In this document: piece by piece, positions 1 through 9,890 of the stretch
Layout: each line of letters begins with the position of its first letter
How positions within the stretch are numbered: position 1 is the first letter of the stretch
Source: SZUA-430 sp031413635
GTDB lineage: Bacteria > Pseudomonadota > Alphaproteobacteria > Micropepsales > Micropepsaceae
DNA length: 33,981 nt
Direction: 5' to 3'
Assembly (NCBI GenBank): GCA_031413635.1
Contig: JANOFM010000098.1
Coordinates: forward strand, 1 to 33,981
Translations under genes and position numbers: made by a program
Notes under the pieces: generated by a model
Seen by the model: the letters and a program-made list of their open reading frames with translations, nothing else
Database searches by the model: none
Told to the model about the DNA's origin: nothing

Positions 1-1
1 G

Positions 2-691
2 CTTTCCGCCTTCGCCGAAATCGGTTTGACCGCTTCGCGCATCGCCTCGGCCGCAGCGCACCTGCGCCGTGCGCGCGAGGCGATCGACGCCGATGTTGCC
101 GCACTGATCGCAAACGGCGTCGAACTCTCGCCGTGGGGTTACGGACTGGCGAAGGTCGAACGCTTCGCCGCCGCGCCGCGCGAAGTAGCGCTGCGTGCTC
201 TGTCGCGTTTGCTCGAAGTCGTCGGCGGTGGCGATTTTCCGCCGCGCTTCGAGCAAATCGAAGCGGCACTCGACTGGCTCGCCGCGCCCCAGGCAAAACC
301 AAAAGGACGTACGCTCGGCGGCTGCCGCATGGCGCGCCGCGATTCCGCATCGGTGCTCATCGCGCGCGAAGAGGCGGCGCTGACCAAACGAAATCCCGTG
401 CTCAAATTGAAGTGCGGCGAAATCGGCACATGGGACGGGCGCTTCGAAGTCGCCCTGGCCGGCACGTCAGGCGAGGGCACCTACGAGGTCCGAAAGCTGG
501 GAACTGCGGGGCTCAAGCGGCTCGGACCGAAGGCCCGGCTTCCCTCCGTCGAACCGCATCGGATTGCCGCAACCGCCCCCGTACTTTGGCAGGGTGAACG
601 GCTGGTTGCCGCCCCATTGGCGGGCCTCAAACCAGCCGAAGTGGGCTTTTCCGTGCGTTTCAACGCTCTGGCGCGATTGACGGGCGGTTAA
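2..691 (+). CDS. tilS: tRNA(Ile)-lysidine synthase, C-terminal part (5' end outside window)
   Basis: The frame is open from the first bases of the window, so this is the 3' part (about 229 codons) of a gene beginning upstream; the TTG at 26 is not a credible start. TilS attaches lysine to C34 of the CAU-anticodon tRNA(Ile) so that it reads AUA. The N-terminal ATP-pyrophosphatase domain with its SGGxDS loop is missing here. What remains resembles the helical middle and C-terminal substrate-recognition domains of alphaproteobacterial TilS, including the LGGCRM stretch (nt about 316-333). The assignment rests mainly on this weak but typical C-terminal similarity and on position: tilS directly before ftsH is a standard alphaproteobacterial order downstream of the tol-pal genes. 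Confidence 0.8.
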   Translation, partial: LSAFAEIGLTASRIASAAAHLRRAREAIDADVAALIANGVELSPWGYGLAKVERFAAAPREVALRALSRLLEVVGGGDFPPRFEQIEAALDWLAAPQAKPKGRTLGGCRMARRDSASVLIAREEAALTKRNPVLKLKCGEIGTWDGRFEVALAGTSGEGTYEVRKLGTAGLKRLGPKARLPSVEPHRIAATAPVLWQGERLVAAPLAGLKPAEVGFSVRFNALARLTGG

Positions 692-739
692 GGGGCGTTG
701 GGCCGCGCAAACGCCTCGTGAACGAAAACAGTGTATCTT

Positions 740-768
740 TTGCGCTGGCGAAAGCGGCCGTCGATACT
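740..768 (+). promoter_or_regulatory. candidate promoter for ftsH
   Basis: TTGCGC at 740-745 and GATACT at 763-768 are separated by 17 bases and lie about 70 bases upstream of the ftsH ATG. FtsH is heat-inducible in several proteobacteria, but I cannot distinguish a sigma-70 from a sigma-32 site here. The call rests on spacing and partial consensus only. Confidence 0.3.
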
Positions 769-839
769 TATCTCATCTCGACGCGCCGGGCGACCTGCGC
801 CCCACTCTCGATCGGCAAGCGGAACTGGCGAACCATTTC

Positions 840-2783
<1,944 letters not shown>

Positions 2784-2811
2784 TATCGTCGCCAACGCCA
2801 ATTCATCACTT

Positions 2812-2838
2812 GCCCTTCTCCCTTTGAGGGAGAAGGGC
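2812..2838. repeat. perfect 12-bp hairpin between ftsH and folP
   Basis: GCCCTTCTCCCT at 2812-2823 and its exact reverse complement at 2827-2838 flank a 3-base loop (TTG). Similar GA-rich palindromes recur in intergenic DNA of many GC-rich proteobacteria (REP-like elements). There is no following T run, so it is not a classical terminator. It ends 18 bases before the folP start codon and may affect folP expression or mRNA stability. Confidence 0.85.
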
Positions 2839-2856
2839 GGGCGAGGTGTGTAGGTT

Positions 2857-3666
2857 TTGCCCCCCTGCATCTTCGGCATCGTCAACGCCACCGCGGACTC
2901 TTTCTCCGACGGCGACAAATATCTCGATCCCGATGCCGCCATCGCGCACGCGCTGAACCTCATCGCCGATGGCGCCGATGTCATTGATCTCGGTGCGGCC
3001 GCTTCGAACCCCGATGCGAAACACGTTCCCCATCAAGAAGAAATCCGCCGTCTCGCGCCGATCGTTGCCGCACTCAAGGCGCGCAATGTCGATATATCGA
3101 TCGACAGCTTCGCACACGAAACGCAATCGTGGGCGCTGAGCCAGAACGTCGCTTGGCTGAACGACATTCAAGGCTTCCCCGATCCCTCGCTCTACGAAGC
3201 GATCGCACGCTCGCGTGTTCGCCTCGTCGTCATGCACAACGTCGCTCTGCGCGGCCAAGCCCGCCGCATCGACACCGATCCGGCCACGATCTTCGATCGC
3301 CTCTTCCGCTTCTTCGACGAACGCGTCGCGGCCCTCGAACGCGCCGGCATCGCGCGCAACCGGATCGTGCTCGACCCCGGCATGGGGTTCTTTCTTGGCA
3401 CCGACCCCGAGGTCTCGCTCGCGGTCCTGCGTCGCCTCGGCGAACTCAAGGCCCGCTACAACCTTCCGGTGCTGATCTCCTTGAGCCGGAAATCCTTCAT
3501 CCGCAAACTGGCAAATGTCGACGTGGCCGGCTCGGGAGCAGCCACCCTGGCGGCCGAGCTCTTCGCCGCGCAAGGTGGTGCGGACTACCTGCGCACGCAC
3601 GATGTAGGGGCGCTCAGGCAGTCGCTGGCCGTATGGTCGGCGCTGAAGGCCGGTCACAAACCTTAA
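2857..3666 (+). CDS. folP: dihydropteroate synthase, Sul-type
   Basis: This 269-residue enzyme joins pABA to 6-hydroxymethyl-dihydropterin diphosphate to give dihydropteroate, the folate step blocked by sulfonamides. The family catalytic residues are present: N10, D83, N102, D173, K212, R246 and H248. The sequence follows the mobile Sul1/Sul2 enzymes far more closely than E. coli FolP: AASNPDA (48-54), LNDIQGFPDP (101-110), VLDPGMGFFLG (171-181), SRKSF (210-214) and GAATLAAEL (227-235). The Phe-containing loop at 178-179 lies in the region where Sul enzymes exclude sulfonamides, as far as I recall. The start must be the TTG at 2857, because an in-frame TAG lies at 2851-2853; GAGG at 2843-2846 may be the ribosome binding site. 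There is no IS, integron or base-composition break nearby. It sits in the normal ftsH-folP-glmM order, so it looks like the native folP. Confidence 0.93.
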   Translation: MPPCIFGIVNATADSFSDGDKYLDPDAAIAHALNLIADGADVIDLGAAASNPDAKHVPHQEEIRRLAPIVAALKARNVDISIDSFAHETQSWALSQNVAWLNDIQGFPDPSLYEAIARSRVRLVVMHNVALRGQARRIDTDPATIFDRLFRFFDERVAALERAGIARNRIVLDPGMGFFLGTDPEVSLAVLRRLGELKARYNLPVLISLSRKSFIRKLANVDVAGSGAATLAAELFAAQGGADYLRTHDVGALRQSLAVWSALKAGHKP

Positions 3667-3775
3667 TCTCTCTTTTTGGCCGAATCCTGAAGCTTGGGGG
3701 TCGGTAATCTTTAGCTTTTTGTGCTACCAGTGATGCCAACGAAAGCTCTGAGACGGTGGGCGCGTGGGGCGGAAA

Positions 3776-5128
3776 ATGAGCCGGAAATATTTCGGAACTG
3801 ACGGCATTCGCGGCAAGGCGAACTCGACGCCGATGACGGCTGAAACCGCGTTGCGCGTCGGCATGGCGGCGGGCCGCTATTTCATCCGCGGCGATCATCG
3901 CCATCGCGTCGTCATCGGCAAAGACACGCGCCTGTCGGGCTACATGATCGAAACCGCCCTGGTTGCGGGCTTCACCTCGGTCGGTATGGACGTCCTGCAG
4001 TTTGGTCCGTTGCCGACGCCGGCGGTCGCAATGCTGACCCGCTCGCTGCGCGCCGATCTGGGCGTGATGATCTCGGCCTCGCACAACGCCTATGAAGACA
4101 ACGGCATCAAGCTCTTCGGGCCCGACGGTTACAAGCTCTCCGATCAAGTCGAATCCGCAATCGAGGACTTGATGGACAACGGCCTCGAACAAGGCCTCGC
4201 CGAACCCGCCAAGCTCGGCCGCGCCAAGCGCATCGAAGACGCGCAAGCCCGCTACATCGAATTCGCCAAGCGCACGTTCCCTCCAACCCAAAGCCTCGAC
4301 GGTCTGCGCATCGTCCTCGATTGCGCGAACGGCGCCGCCTACAAGGTTGCGCGCGAAGTGCTGTGGGAACTGGGCGCCGACGTCGTCGCCATCGGCGTCG
4401 ACCCGAACGGTTTCAACATCAATCAGGAATGTGGCTCCACCTTTCCGCAAATGATGTGCGCCAAGGTCAAGGAAAGCCGGGCCGACATCGGCATCGCGCT
4501 TGACGGCGACGCCGACCGCGTCGTCATCGCCGACGAGAAAGGCCGCATCATCGACGGCGATCAGATCCTGGCGTTGATCGCGCGCTCGTGGTCGAAGGCG
4601 GGCGTCTTGAAGGGCGGCGGCGTGGTCGCGACCGTCATGTCCAATCTCGGCCTGGAACGATTCTTGAACGCGATGGGCCTGAAGCTCGCGCGCACCGCTG
4701 TCGGCGACCGCTACGTCGTCGAACACATGCGCGAAAACGGCTTCAACGTTGGCGGCGAACAATCGGGCCATCTCGTGCTCAGCGACTTCGCCACCACCGG
4801 TGACGGCCTGATCGCTGCTCTGCAAGTGCTGTCGGTGATCGCCGACTCCGATCAAAAAACCAGCGACGCCGTCCATCTCTTCGAACCCCTGCCGCAAATC
4901 CTGAAAAACGTCCGCTACCGCGCCGGTGTCAAACCGCTGGAATCGCAAGAAGTCGCGACCGCCATCCAAAACGGCGAAGCACGCCTGGCCAAATCCGGCC
5001 GCCTCCTGATCCGCAAATCGGGCACCGAGCCGCTCATCCGCGTCATGGCCGAAGGCGACGACGAAAAGCTCGTCAAGACGGTCGTCGGCGACATCGTCAA
5101 GGTCCTCGAAAAAGCCTGCGCGGCCTAA
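3776..5128 (+). CDS. glmM: phosphoglucosamine mutase
   Basis: GlmM converts glucosamine-6-phosphate to glucosamine-1-phosphate, feeding UDP-GlcNAc for peptidoglycan and lipid A. From the ATG at 3776 the protein has 450 residues, beginning MSRKYFGTDGIRG as the family usually does. A GTG at 3764 would add four residues but is less likely. The phosphoserine loop is at 100-104 with the catalytic serine at S102, the same number as in E. coli. The metal loop DGDADR is at 243-248, and the C-terminal phosphate-binding RKSGTEPLIR is near residue 420. It lies about 110 bases after folP and before thiD, all on the same strand. Confidence 0.97.
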   Translation: MSRKYFGTDGIRGKANSTPMTAETALRVGMAAGRYFIRGDHRHRVVIGKDTRLSGYMIETALVAGFTSVGMDVLQFGPLPTPAVAMLTRSLRADLGVMISASHNAYEDNGIKLFGPDGYKLSDQVESAIEDLMDNGLEQGLAEPAKLGRAKRIEDAQARYIEFAKRTFPPTQSLDGLRIVLDCANGAAYKVAREVLWELGADVVAIGVDPNGFNINQECGSTFPQMMCAKVKESRADIGIALDGDADRVVIADEKGRIIDGDQILALIARSWSKAGVLKGGGVVATVMSNLGLERFLNAMGLKLARTAVGDRYVVEHMRENGFNVGGEQSGHLVLSDFATTGDGLIAALQVLSVIADSDQKTSDAVHLFEPLPQILKNVRYRAGVKPLESQEVATAIQNGEARLAKSGRLLIRKSGTEPLIRVMAEGDDEKLVKTVVGDIVKVLEKACAA

Positions 5129-5172
5129 CGCCAAGCCTCGCCAAGACGGCATTCGCGCTCTAGCTTGCCGTC

Positions 5173-5994
5173 ATGCAACCAACCCAGATGCACGGTCGCG
5201 TTCTCGTCATCGCCGGATCGGATTCCGGCGGCGGCGCGGGCATTCAAGCCGATGTTAAAACCGTCACGGCTTTGGGCGGATACGCCGCCACGGCGATCAC
5301 CGCGGTCACGGTTCAGAACACGCTGGGCGTCACCGGCATTCACCCGATCCCGGCGCAAACCGTCGCCGATCAAATCAGAGCCGTCCTGGGCGATATCGGC
5401 GCCGACGCGATCAAGACGGGCATGTTGGGTTCTGGCGACATCATCGACACCGTGTTCTCGATCCTCAAACGTGATGCGCCGTTGATCCCCCTGGTCGTCG
5501 ATCCGGTGATGGTCGCCAAAGGCGGCGCGGCCCTGATCAAGGGCGAAGCGATCATCGCCTTGCGACGCCGTTTGTTGACGATTGCCACGCTGGTCACACC
5601 GAACCTGCCCGAAGCCGAAGCCCTGACCGGGCGCAGGATCGCCACGCCGAACGACATGCGCGACGCACTAGCGCACCTCCTCGCTCTCGGCCCCAAAGCC
5701 GTGCTGCTCAAGGGCGGTCATCTGTCCGGCGACCGCGTCGTCGACATTTATGCGGGCCCCGAAGGCACGCAGGAGTGGAGCGATACACGTATCGACACGC
5801 GTCATACGCACGGCACCGGATGCACGCTTGCCTCCGCCGTCGCGACAGGCTTGGCTCAGGGCCTAAGCGCAATCGATTCGATTTCCCGCGCGCGGGCCTA
5901 CGTGCGTCGCGCCCTGGAAACCGCACCGGGATTTGGCGGCGGTCACGGGCCGCTCAACCATGCGCACACGGTGCGCTCAACGACGGAGCAATGA
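5173..5994 (+). CDS. thiD: hydroxymethylpyrimidine/phosphomethylpyrimidine kinase
   Basis: This 273-residue ribokinase-fold enzyme phosphorylates HMP and then HMP-P to supply the pyrimidine half of thiamine. IAGSDSGGGAGIQAD at 13-27 binds substrate. The C-terminal motif THGTGCTLASA (212-222) holds the catalytic C217 and the anion hole. The length is typical for a stand-alone ThiD with no ThiE fusion. The ATG at 5173 is the natural start. The stop codon at 5992-5994 overlaps an ATG of the next gene, suggesting translational coupling with the PhzF-like gene. I see no TPP riboswitch upstream. Confidence 0.96.
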   Translation: MQPTQMHGRVLVIAGSDSGGGAGIQADVKTVTALGGYAATAITAVTVQNTLGVTGIHPIPAQTVADQIRAVLGDIGADAIKTGMLGSGDIIDTVFSILKRDAPLIPLVVDPVMVAKGGAALIKGEAIIALRRRLLTIATLVTPNLPEAEALTGRRIATPNDMRDALAHLLALGPKAVLLKGGHLSGDRVVDIYAGPEGTQEWSDTRIDTRHTHGTGCTLASAVATGLAQGLSAIDSISRARAYVRRALETAPGFGGGHGPLNHAHTVRSTTEQ

Positions 5995-5996
5995 CC

Positions 5997-6809
5997 ATGG
6001 AACTCAAACTCTGGCAGGTCGACGCGTTCGCCGACAAAGCCTTCGAAGGCAACCCCGCCGCCGTCGTGCCGTTGAGTGCATGGCTGAGCGACGAGCTGAT
6101 GCAAGACATCGCCGCCGAGAACAACCTCTCCGAAACCGCGTTCTTCGTGTCCATGGGCGCGGGCAAATACGATCTGCGCTGGTTCACGCCGAGCGTCGAA
6201 GTATCGCTATGCGGCCACGCCACGCTCGCCAGCGCCTACGTCGTTTTCACCCACTTGCAACCGCAATTGTCGCGCGTCGAGTTCTCGACCAAAAGCGGCA
6301 TCTTGACGGTCGAGAAGGCGGCCGACGGTTATCTCGCCATGGCGCTGCCCGCCTATGCCGCCGCCCCGCATCCAGAAGGCGAGGAGTTCAAGGAGGCATT
6401 GGAAGATGCGCTCAATCTCGAACCACTCGAAGTCTTCAAGGCGAACTACCCGCTCGCCGTCTTCGCCACCGCCGACGAAATTCTCGATGCCGAGAGTGAC
6501 GGCCTGCTCGCCGACATGCTCGACGAATTTGAGGAAGACGGCATCATCCTCACCGCACCCGGCGGCGACACGGGTTTCGACTTCGTTTCGCGCTTTTTCG
6601 TGCCCGGCAAGGGCATCGCGGAAGACCCGGTGACCGGCTCCACCCATTCCGCCCTGGTGCCGTTTTGGGCCAAACGCCTTGGCAAAGCCAAACTCCTCGC
6701 TCGCCAACTAAGCCCCCGCGGCGGCACGCTGATCTGCGAAGAGCAGGGAGAGCGCGTGCTGCTGAAGGGTAAAGTGGCGCCGTATTTGGAAGGCGTGATC
6801 CGAGTTTGA
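5997..6809 (+). CDS. PhzF-family isomerase, substrate unknown
   Basis: This 270-residue protein has the PhzF (diaminopimelate epimerase-like) double fold. Typical signs are the N-terminal VDAF....GNPAAVV pattern (8-24), the catalytic glutamate in SETAFF (E46), the CGHATLASAYVV block (about 72-83) and EDPVTGSTHSAL near the C-terminus. Characterised members isomerise phenazine precursors, but most PhzF-like proteins in non-phenazine bacteria have no known substrate, and no phenazine genes are present here. The ATG at 5997 is preferred because GGAG at 5985-5988 lies 8 bases upstream; the ATG at 5991 overlapping the thiD stop is an alternative. It converges with the DedA-like gene, leaving only 3 bases between the stop codons. 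Confidence 0.9.
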   Translation: MELKLWQVDAFADKAFEGNPAAVVPLSAWLSDELMQDIAAENNLSETAFFVSMGAGKYDLRWFTPSVEVSLCGHATLASAYVVFTHLQPQLSRVEFSTKSGILTVEKAADGYLAMALPAYAAAPHPEGEEFKEALEDALNLEPLEVFKANYPLAVFATADEILDAESDGLLADMLDEFEEDGIILTAPGGDTGFDFVSRFFVPGKGIAEDPVTGSTHSALVPFWAKRLGKAKLLARQLSPRGGTLICEEQGERVLLKGKVAPYLEGVIRV

Positions 6810-6812
6810 CGC

Positions 6813-7391
6813 TCACAAATATCGTATCGCCACAAACCCCGCGACGATCAGAACAACGAACGCCGTCGTCACCAGCGTCAGGTGCTTCTCGATGAACGTG
6901 CGGATCGGCTCGCCGAAGACGTAGAGCAGCGCGGCGACCAGATAGAACCGCACGCCGCGCGTCAGCAACGACGCGGCGCCGAACGTCAGCAGGTCGAAAT
7001 GCGCCGCTCCGCTCGCGATAGTGACGAGCTTGTAGGGGATCGGCGTCATGCCCTTGATCAGAATGATCCAAAGCCCCCATTCGTTGAACTGCTGCTGGAA
7101 CTGCGCGAAGCCGCCTTGCAATCCGTAGAAATCGATCAACCACTGCCCGAAGGTTTCGAAAAAGAAGTATCCGATCGCATAACCCAGAAATCCGCCTGCG
7201 ACCGAGGCGATCGTGCACACCCCCGCGATCAGCCACGCCTTCGCGCGCTGCGCCAGGATCATCGGAATCAACATGATGTCGGGCGGGATCGGAAAGAACG
7301 AACTCTCGACGAACGAAACGCCCGCCAACGCCCACAGGGATTTCGGGTGCTCCGACAGGCGGATGACCCAGTCGTACATACTGCGGAGCAT
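6813..7391 (-). CDS. DedA/YqaA-family (VTT domain) inner-membrane protein
   Basis: This 192-residue multi-span membrane protein carries family signatures: the FPIPPDIMLIPM re-entrant segment in the N-terminal third, a Gly-rich helix (ASVAGGFLGYAIGY) and a second re-entrant TPIPYKL segment in the middle, followed by two or three hydrophobic helices. DedA-superfamily proteins are linked to lipid transport, including undecaprenyl phosphate and phosphatidylethanolamine recycling, and to envelope stress resistance; this YqaA-like branch is less studied. The ATG at 7391 has a GAGG ribosome binding site 8 bases upstream, better than the TTG at 7397. It lies about 40 bases after pabBC on the same strand and may be co-transcribed with it. 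Confidence 0.85.
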   Translation of the reverse strand: MLRSMYDWVIRLSEHPKSLWALAGVSFVESSFFPIPPDIMLIPMILAQRAKAWLIAGVCTIASVAGGFLGYAIGYFFFETFGQWLIDFYGLQGGFAQFQQQFNEWGLWIILIKGMTPIPYKLVTIASGAAHFDLLTFGAASLLTRGVRFYLVAALLYVFGEPIRTFIEKHLTLVTTAFVVLIVAGFVAIRYL

Positions 7392-7430
7392 CGGCAAATC
7401 CTCGGGGCTGGACGCAAACGGCCGCGATGG

Positions 7431-9260
7431 TTATCCGATCGCGCCATCGTGAGCAACCGGCGCCATCTGCGGCGCTTCCGGCACTGCACGGCCTCGCATC
7501 AGCCCGCGCAATGCGTTTCCGAACCAAACGATCCCAACGTCCAAGTCGTCCGGAAACAGAACGCGCTCGACAACGCGCGGCGCGCCGTTCTCGATCAACT
7601 GGCGTCGCAAACATCCATCGAGCACGCCCGACGACAGAGGCGGTGTCAGCCAAACCCCGTCGCGCTCGACGAATATATTCGTCCGGCTTCCCTCCGTCAC
7701 CTCGCTGCGTTCGTTCAGGAATAGAACCTCGTCGCAGCCCGTCGCCGCACGTCGCTCGGCGAACGCACGATCGTAAAGCGCACGCAGCGTCGTCTTATGA
7801 TGGAATCTCCAGTCGCGGCTATCGGTGCGCTCGTCGGCGAACGCGTAGCGCCACTCCGTGCCGGAGGCGGGCAGGGTGAGCGCCTCCACCTCGACCTCGG
7901 CGTCGCCGGCCGCGCCAAGCGTCAATCGCACCCGTTGAGCGCCTTCCAGGCATTGCACGGCGCGTGACAATGTCTTGCGAACAGAGGCCTCATCGAGGCG
8001 AAAGCCGAAATACCGGCTCGACGCGCGAAGGCGCGTCAAGTGCCGCTCAAGCAAATGAAAGCCCTCGCCCTGGACCCAACGCATCGTCTCGATCAATCGG
8101 AACGGCTCGTTGCTCTCGGTCAGGAACCGCGCCTTCAGGAGGCTTTCGGCATATTCGGACGCGGGCTCGGAATCCCAAACGATCCCGCCGCCGACCCCCA
8201 TTTCGGCCATGCCATCGCGCAGAGATATCGTGCGGATGCCGACATTGAACGCCATCGCGTCGCGCTCGACATAGCCGATGGCGCCGCAATACACGCCGCG
8301 CGGGCCTTCCTCGACCTCGCGAATGATCTCCATCGCGAGGATCTTGGGCGCGCCCGTCACCGATCCGCAGGGAAAGAGCGACCGCAAGATGGCGGCAAAT
8401 GATGTATCGGGCATAAGCTCCGCACTGATGCCCGACGTCAGCGTATGAAACCGCGGATAGGTTTCCGTCGTGAACAAATCCGTGACCTCGACGCTGCCCG
8501 GCACCGCAACGCGCGCTAAATCGTTGCGCAACAGATCGACGATCATCAGGTTTTCCGCGCGCTGTTTTTCATCGGCCAACAAGGCGCTGCGCTGGCGTTC
8601 ATCGTCGTCGACACCGGCGCCGCGCGCCGTGGTGCCCTTCATCGGTCGCGCCGATATGCGCCGGCCTTGCACGCGAAAGAACAATTCCGGCGAAAACGAC
8701 AATATGTCTTCGTCGGCAAAGCGCAGGAACGCGCATCCGCCCGAGCGCGATTTCTCTCGCAACGCCGTGTAGCTCGCGAATGGGTCGCCGATCACCCCGC
8801 GAAGTTTAAACGTCAGGTTCACCTGATAGACGTCGCCGTCGCCGATCAATTGCCGCACGCGCTCGACCTTCCGTCGATGGCGTACGTCGTCCAGCGACGG
8901 CGACATGGCCGCCTCTGTCGCCGCGCTTCCCGAACGGTCCGCGAGCCAACGCGTTCGTGCGCGCGCATTGAGCAGCTGCCGTTCTGCGAATAGGTGAAAA
9001 CGCAACAACGGCCGGCCCGTTGGTGGTATCAATTGCTCCAGCCGCCGCTCGAACACATAACCGAGCTCATAAGCGCAATAGCCCGCCGCACTCAGTCCGC
9101 TCGCGACCCCGTCTTCAACTGCCTTAAGGGCCGCCCCCACGTCCTGCGTCGACCGGGCCTCGATCAGACCCTGCGACCCGCTCAACAGCAGTGCTGGCCG
9201 GTCGGGCCATGTCGCGTCGTCGAACAGGGCAAACGGTTCGGTTTGGGGCGTTGTCGGCAT
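7431..9260 (-). CDS. pabB: fused aminodeoxychorismate synthase component I / aminodeoxychorismate lyase
   Basis: One 609-residue chain covers two pABA-making steps. Residues about 1-380 are the chorismate-binding PabB part, with PMKGT (206-210, K208 at the active site), the ENLMIVDLLRND block (236-247) and GAPK (303-306). Residues about 385-609 are a class IV aminotransferase-fold PabC part, with the likely PLP lysine at K489 (HHKT) and the SEVTEGSRTNIF motif (519-530). PabB converts chorismate to aminodeoxychorismate using ammonia from PabA, which is not in the window; PabC then releases pyruvate to give pABA. The ATG at 9260 is chosen; an upstream start at 9386 would add 42 residues unlike PabB and overlap the divergent hsp20. 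PabB-PabC fusions are known in alphaproteobacteria. Confidence 0.93.
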   Translation of the reverse strand: MPTTPQTEPFALFDDATWPDRPALLLSGSQGLIEARSTQDVGAALKAVEDGVASGLSAAGYCAYELGYVFERRLEQLIPPTGRPLLRFHLFAERQLLNARARTRWLADRSGSAATEAAMSPSLDDVRHRRKVERVRQLIGDGDVYQVNLTFKLRGVIGDPFASYTALREKSRSGGCAFLRFADEDILSFSPELFFRVQGRRISARPMKGTTARGAGVDDDERQRSALLADEKQRAENLMIVDLLRNDLARVAVPGSVEVTDLFTTETYPRFHTLTSGISAELMPDTSFAAILRSLFPCGSVTGAPKILAMEIIREVEEGPRGVYCGAIGYVERDAMAFNVGIRTISLRDGMAEMGVGGGIVWDSEPASEYAESLLKARFLTESNEPFRLIETMRWVQGEGFHLLERHLTRLRASSRYFGFRLDEASVRKTLSRAVQCLEGAQRVRLTLGAAGDAEVEVEALTLPASGTEWRYAFADERTDSRDWRFHHKTTLRALYDRAFAERRAATGCDEVLFLNERSEVTEGSRTNIFVERDGVWLTPPLSSGVLDGCLRRQLIENGAPRVVERVLFPDDLDVGIVWFGNALRGLMRGRAVPEAPQMAPVAHDGAIG

Positions 9261-9277
9261 CGGGCTGTCGGCGCGCG

Positions 9278-9306
9278 CTTGACTTGGGGTAGAGGCCCAC
9301 CCACAT
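9278..9306 (+). promoter_or_regulatory. candidate promoter for hsp20
   Basis: CTTGAC at 9278-9283 and CCACAT at 9301-9306, separated by 17 bases, resemble a heat-shock sigma-32-like layout (CTTGA ... CCCCAT) in the gap between pabBC and hsp20. The -10 half matches poorly, so this is a weak suggestion that fits the product. Confidence 0.3.
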
Positions 9307-9367
9307 CCAACTGGCGAAACGGCGGGCAGGCTCGTTCGAGACCTGTCTATAGCGTGGGGCGAAAGCG

Positions 9368-9781
9368 ATGTCGCGACCGGGACCATTCGGCAATGCCTAT
9401 TTCCTCGGCTTCGACGAGATCGAGCGTGTGCTCGAGCGCATGGCGAAGGTCTCCACCGACGCCTATCCGCCGGTCAATATCGAAGAGCCCGTGGAGGGCG
9501 CTTTGCGCATCACCCTGGCGGTGGCGGGCTTCGCACCCGAACAGCTCTCCGTGACGCTGACCGGCCGCGAACTGACGATCAAGGGCGAACGCCCGCAACC
9601 GGGCGACACGCGCGTCTTTCTGCACAAGGGCATCGCCGCGCGTGGATTTCTGCGCAGCTTCGTTTTGGCCGAAGGGCTGGAGGTCGAAGGCGCGCAGTTG
9701 TCGAACGGCCTGCTCCGGATCGAATTGAAACGGGTCCGCCAAAACCACCAAATTCGTCAGATTCCGATCACTTTGGCTTGA
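9368..9781 (+). CDS. small heat-shock protein, Hsp20/alpha-crystallin family
   Basis: This 137-residue cytoplasmic holdase is of the IbpA type. A short N-terminal arm with a helical FDEIERVLERM segment (15-25) precedes the alpha-crystallin domain (about 35-125). The domain ends with the family pattern L-x-N-G-L-L-x-I-x-L (111-120). A C-terminal extension contains IPI (132-134), the I-x-I anchor used in oligomer assembly. Such proteins bind unfolding clients without ATP and pass them to DnaK/ClpB. The ATG at 9368 is the only sensible start. A DUF1150 gene follows 109 bases later on the same strand, a pairing common in alphaproteobacteria. Confidence 0.95.
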   Translation: MSRPGPFGNAYFLGFDEIERVLERMAKVSTDAYPPVNIEEPVEGALRITLAVAGFAPEQLSVTLTGRELTIKGERPQPGDTRVFLHKGIAARGFLRSFVLAEGLEVEGAQLSNGLLRIELKRVRQNHQIRQIPITLA

Positions 9782-9890
9782 GAACCGGCCCACTTCACTC
9801 GGGCGTGGTTAACCCCCATATATTTGCCACGAAGCGTCGTTAGACCGGTTGCCGTCAGGGGCCGCGGCGATGGCTTGAAGGAGAAGTATC

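Noticed and set aside
3744..3752. CTGAGA resembling part of a TPP riboswitch
   Set aside because: The other conserved TPP aptamer blocks are absent and the motif precedes glmM, not thiD.
2784..3775. folP as a recently acquired mobile sul cassette
   Set aside because: No ISCR, integron, transposase or composition break; gene order is the native one with complete neighbours.
3614..5152. 512-codon open frame antisense to glmM
   Set aside because: Shadow of glmM third-position GC bias; composition is biased and no motif is seen.
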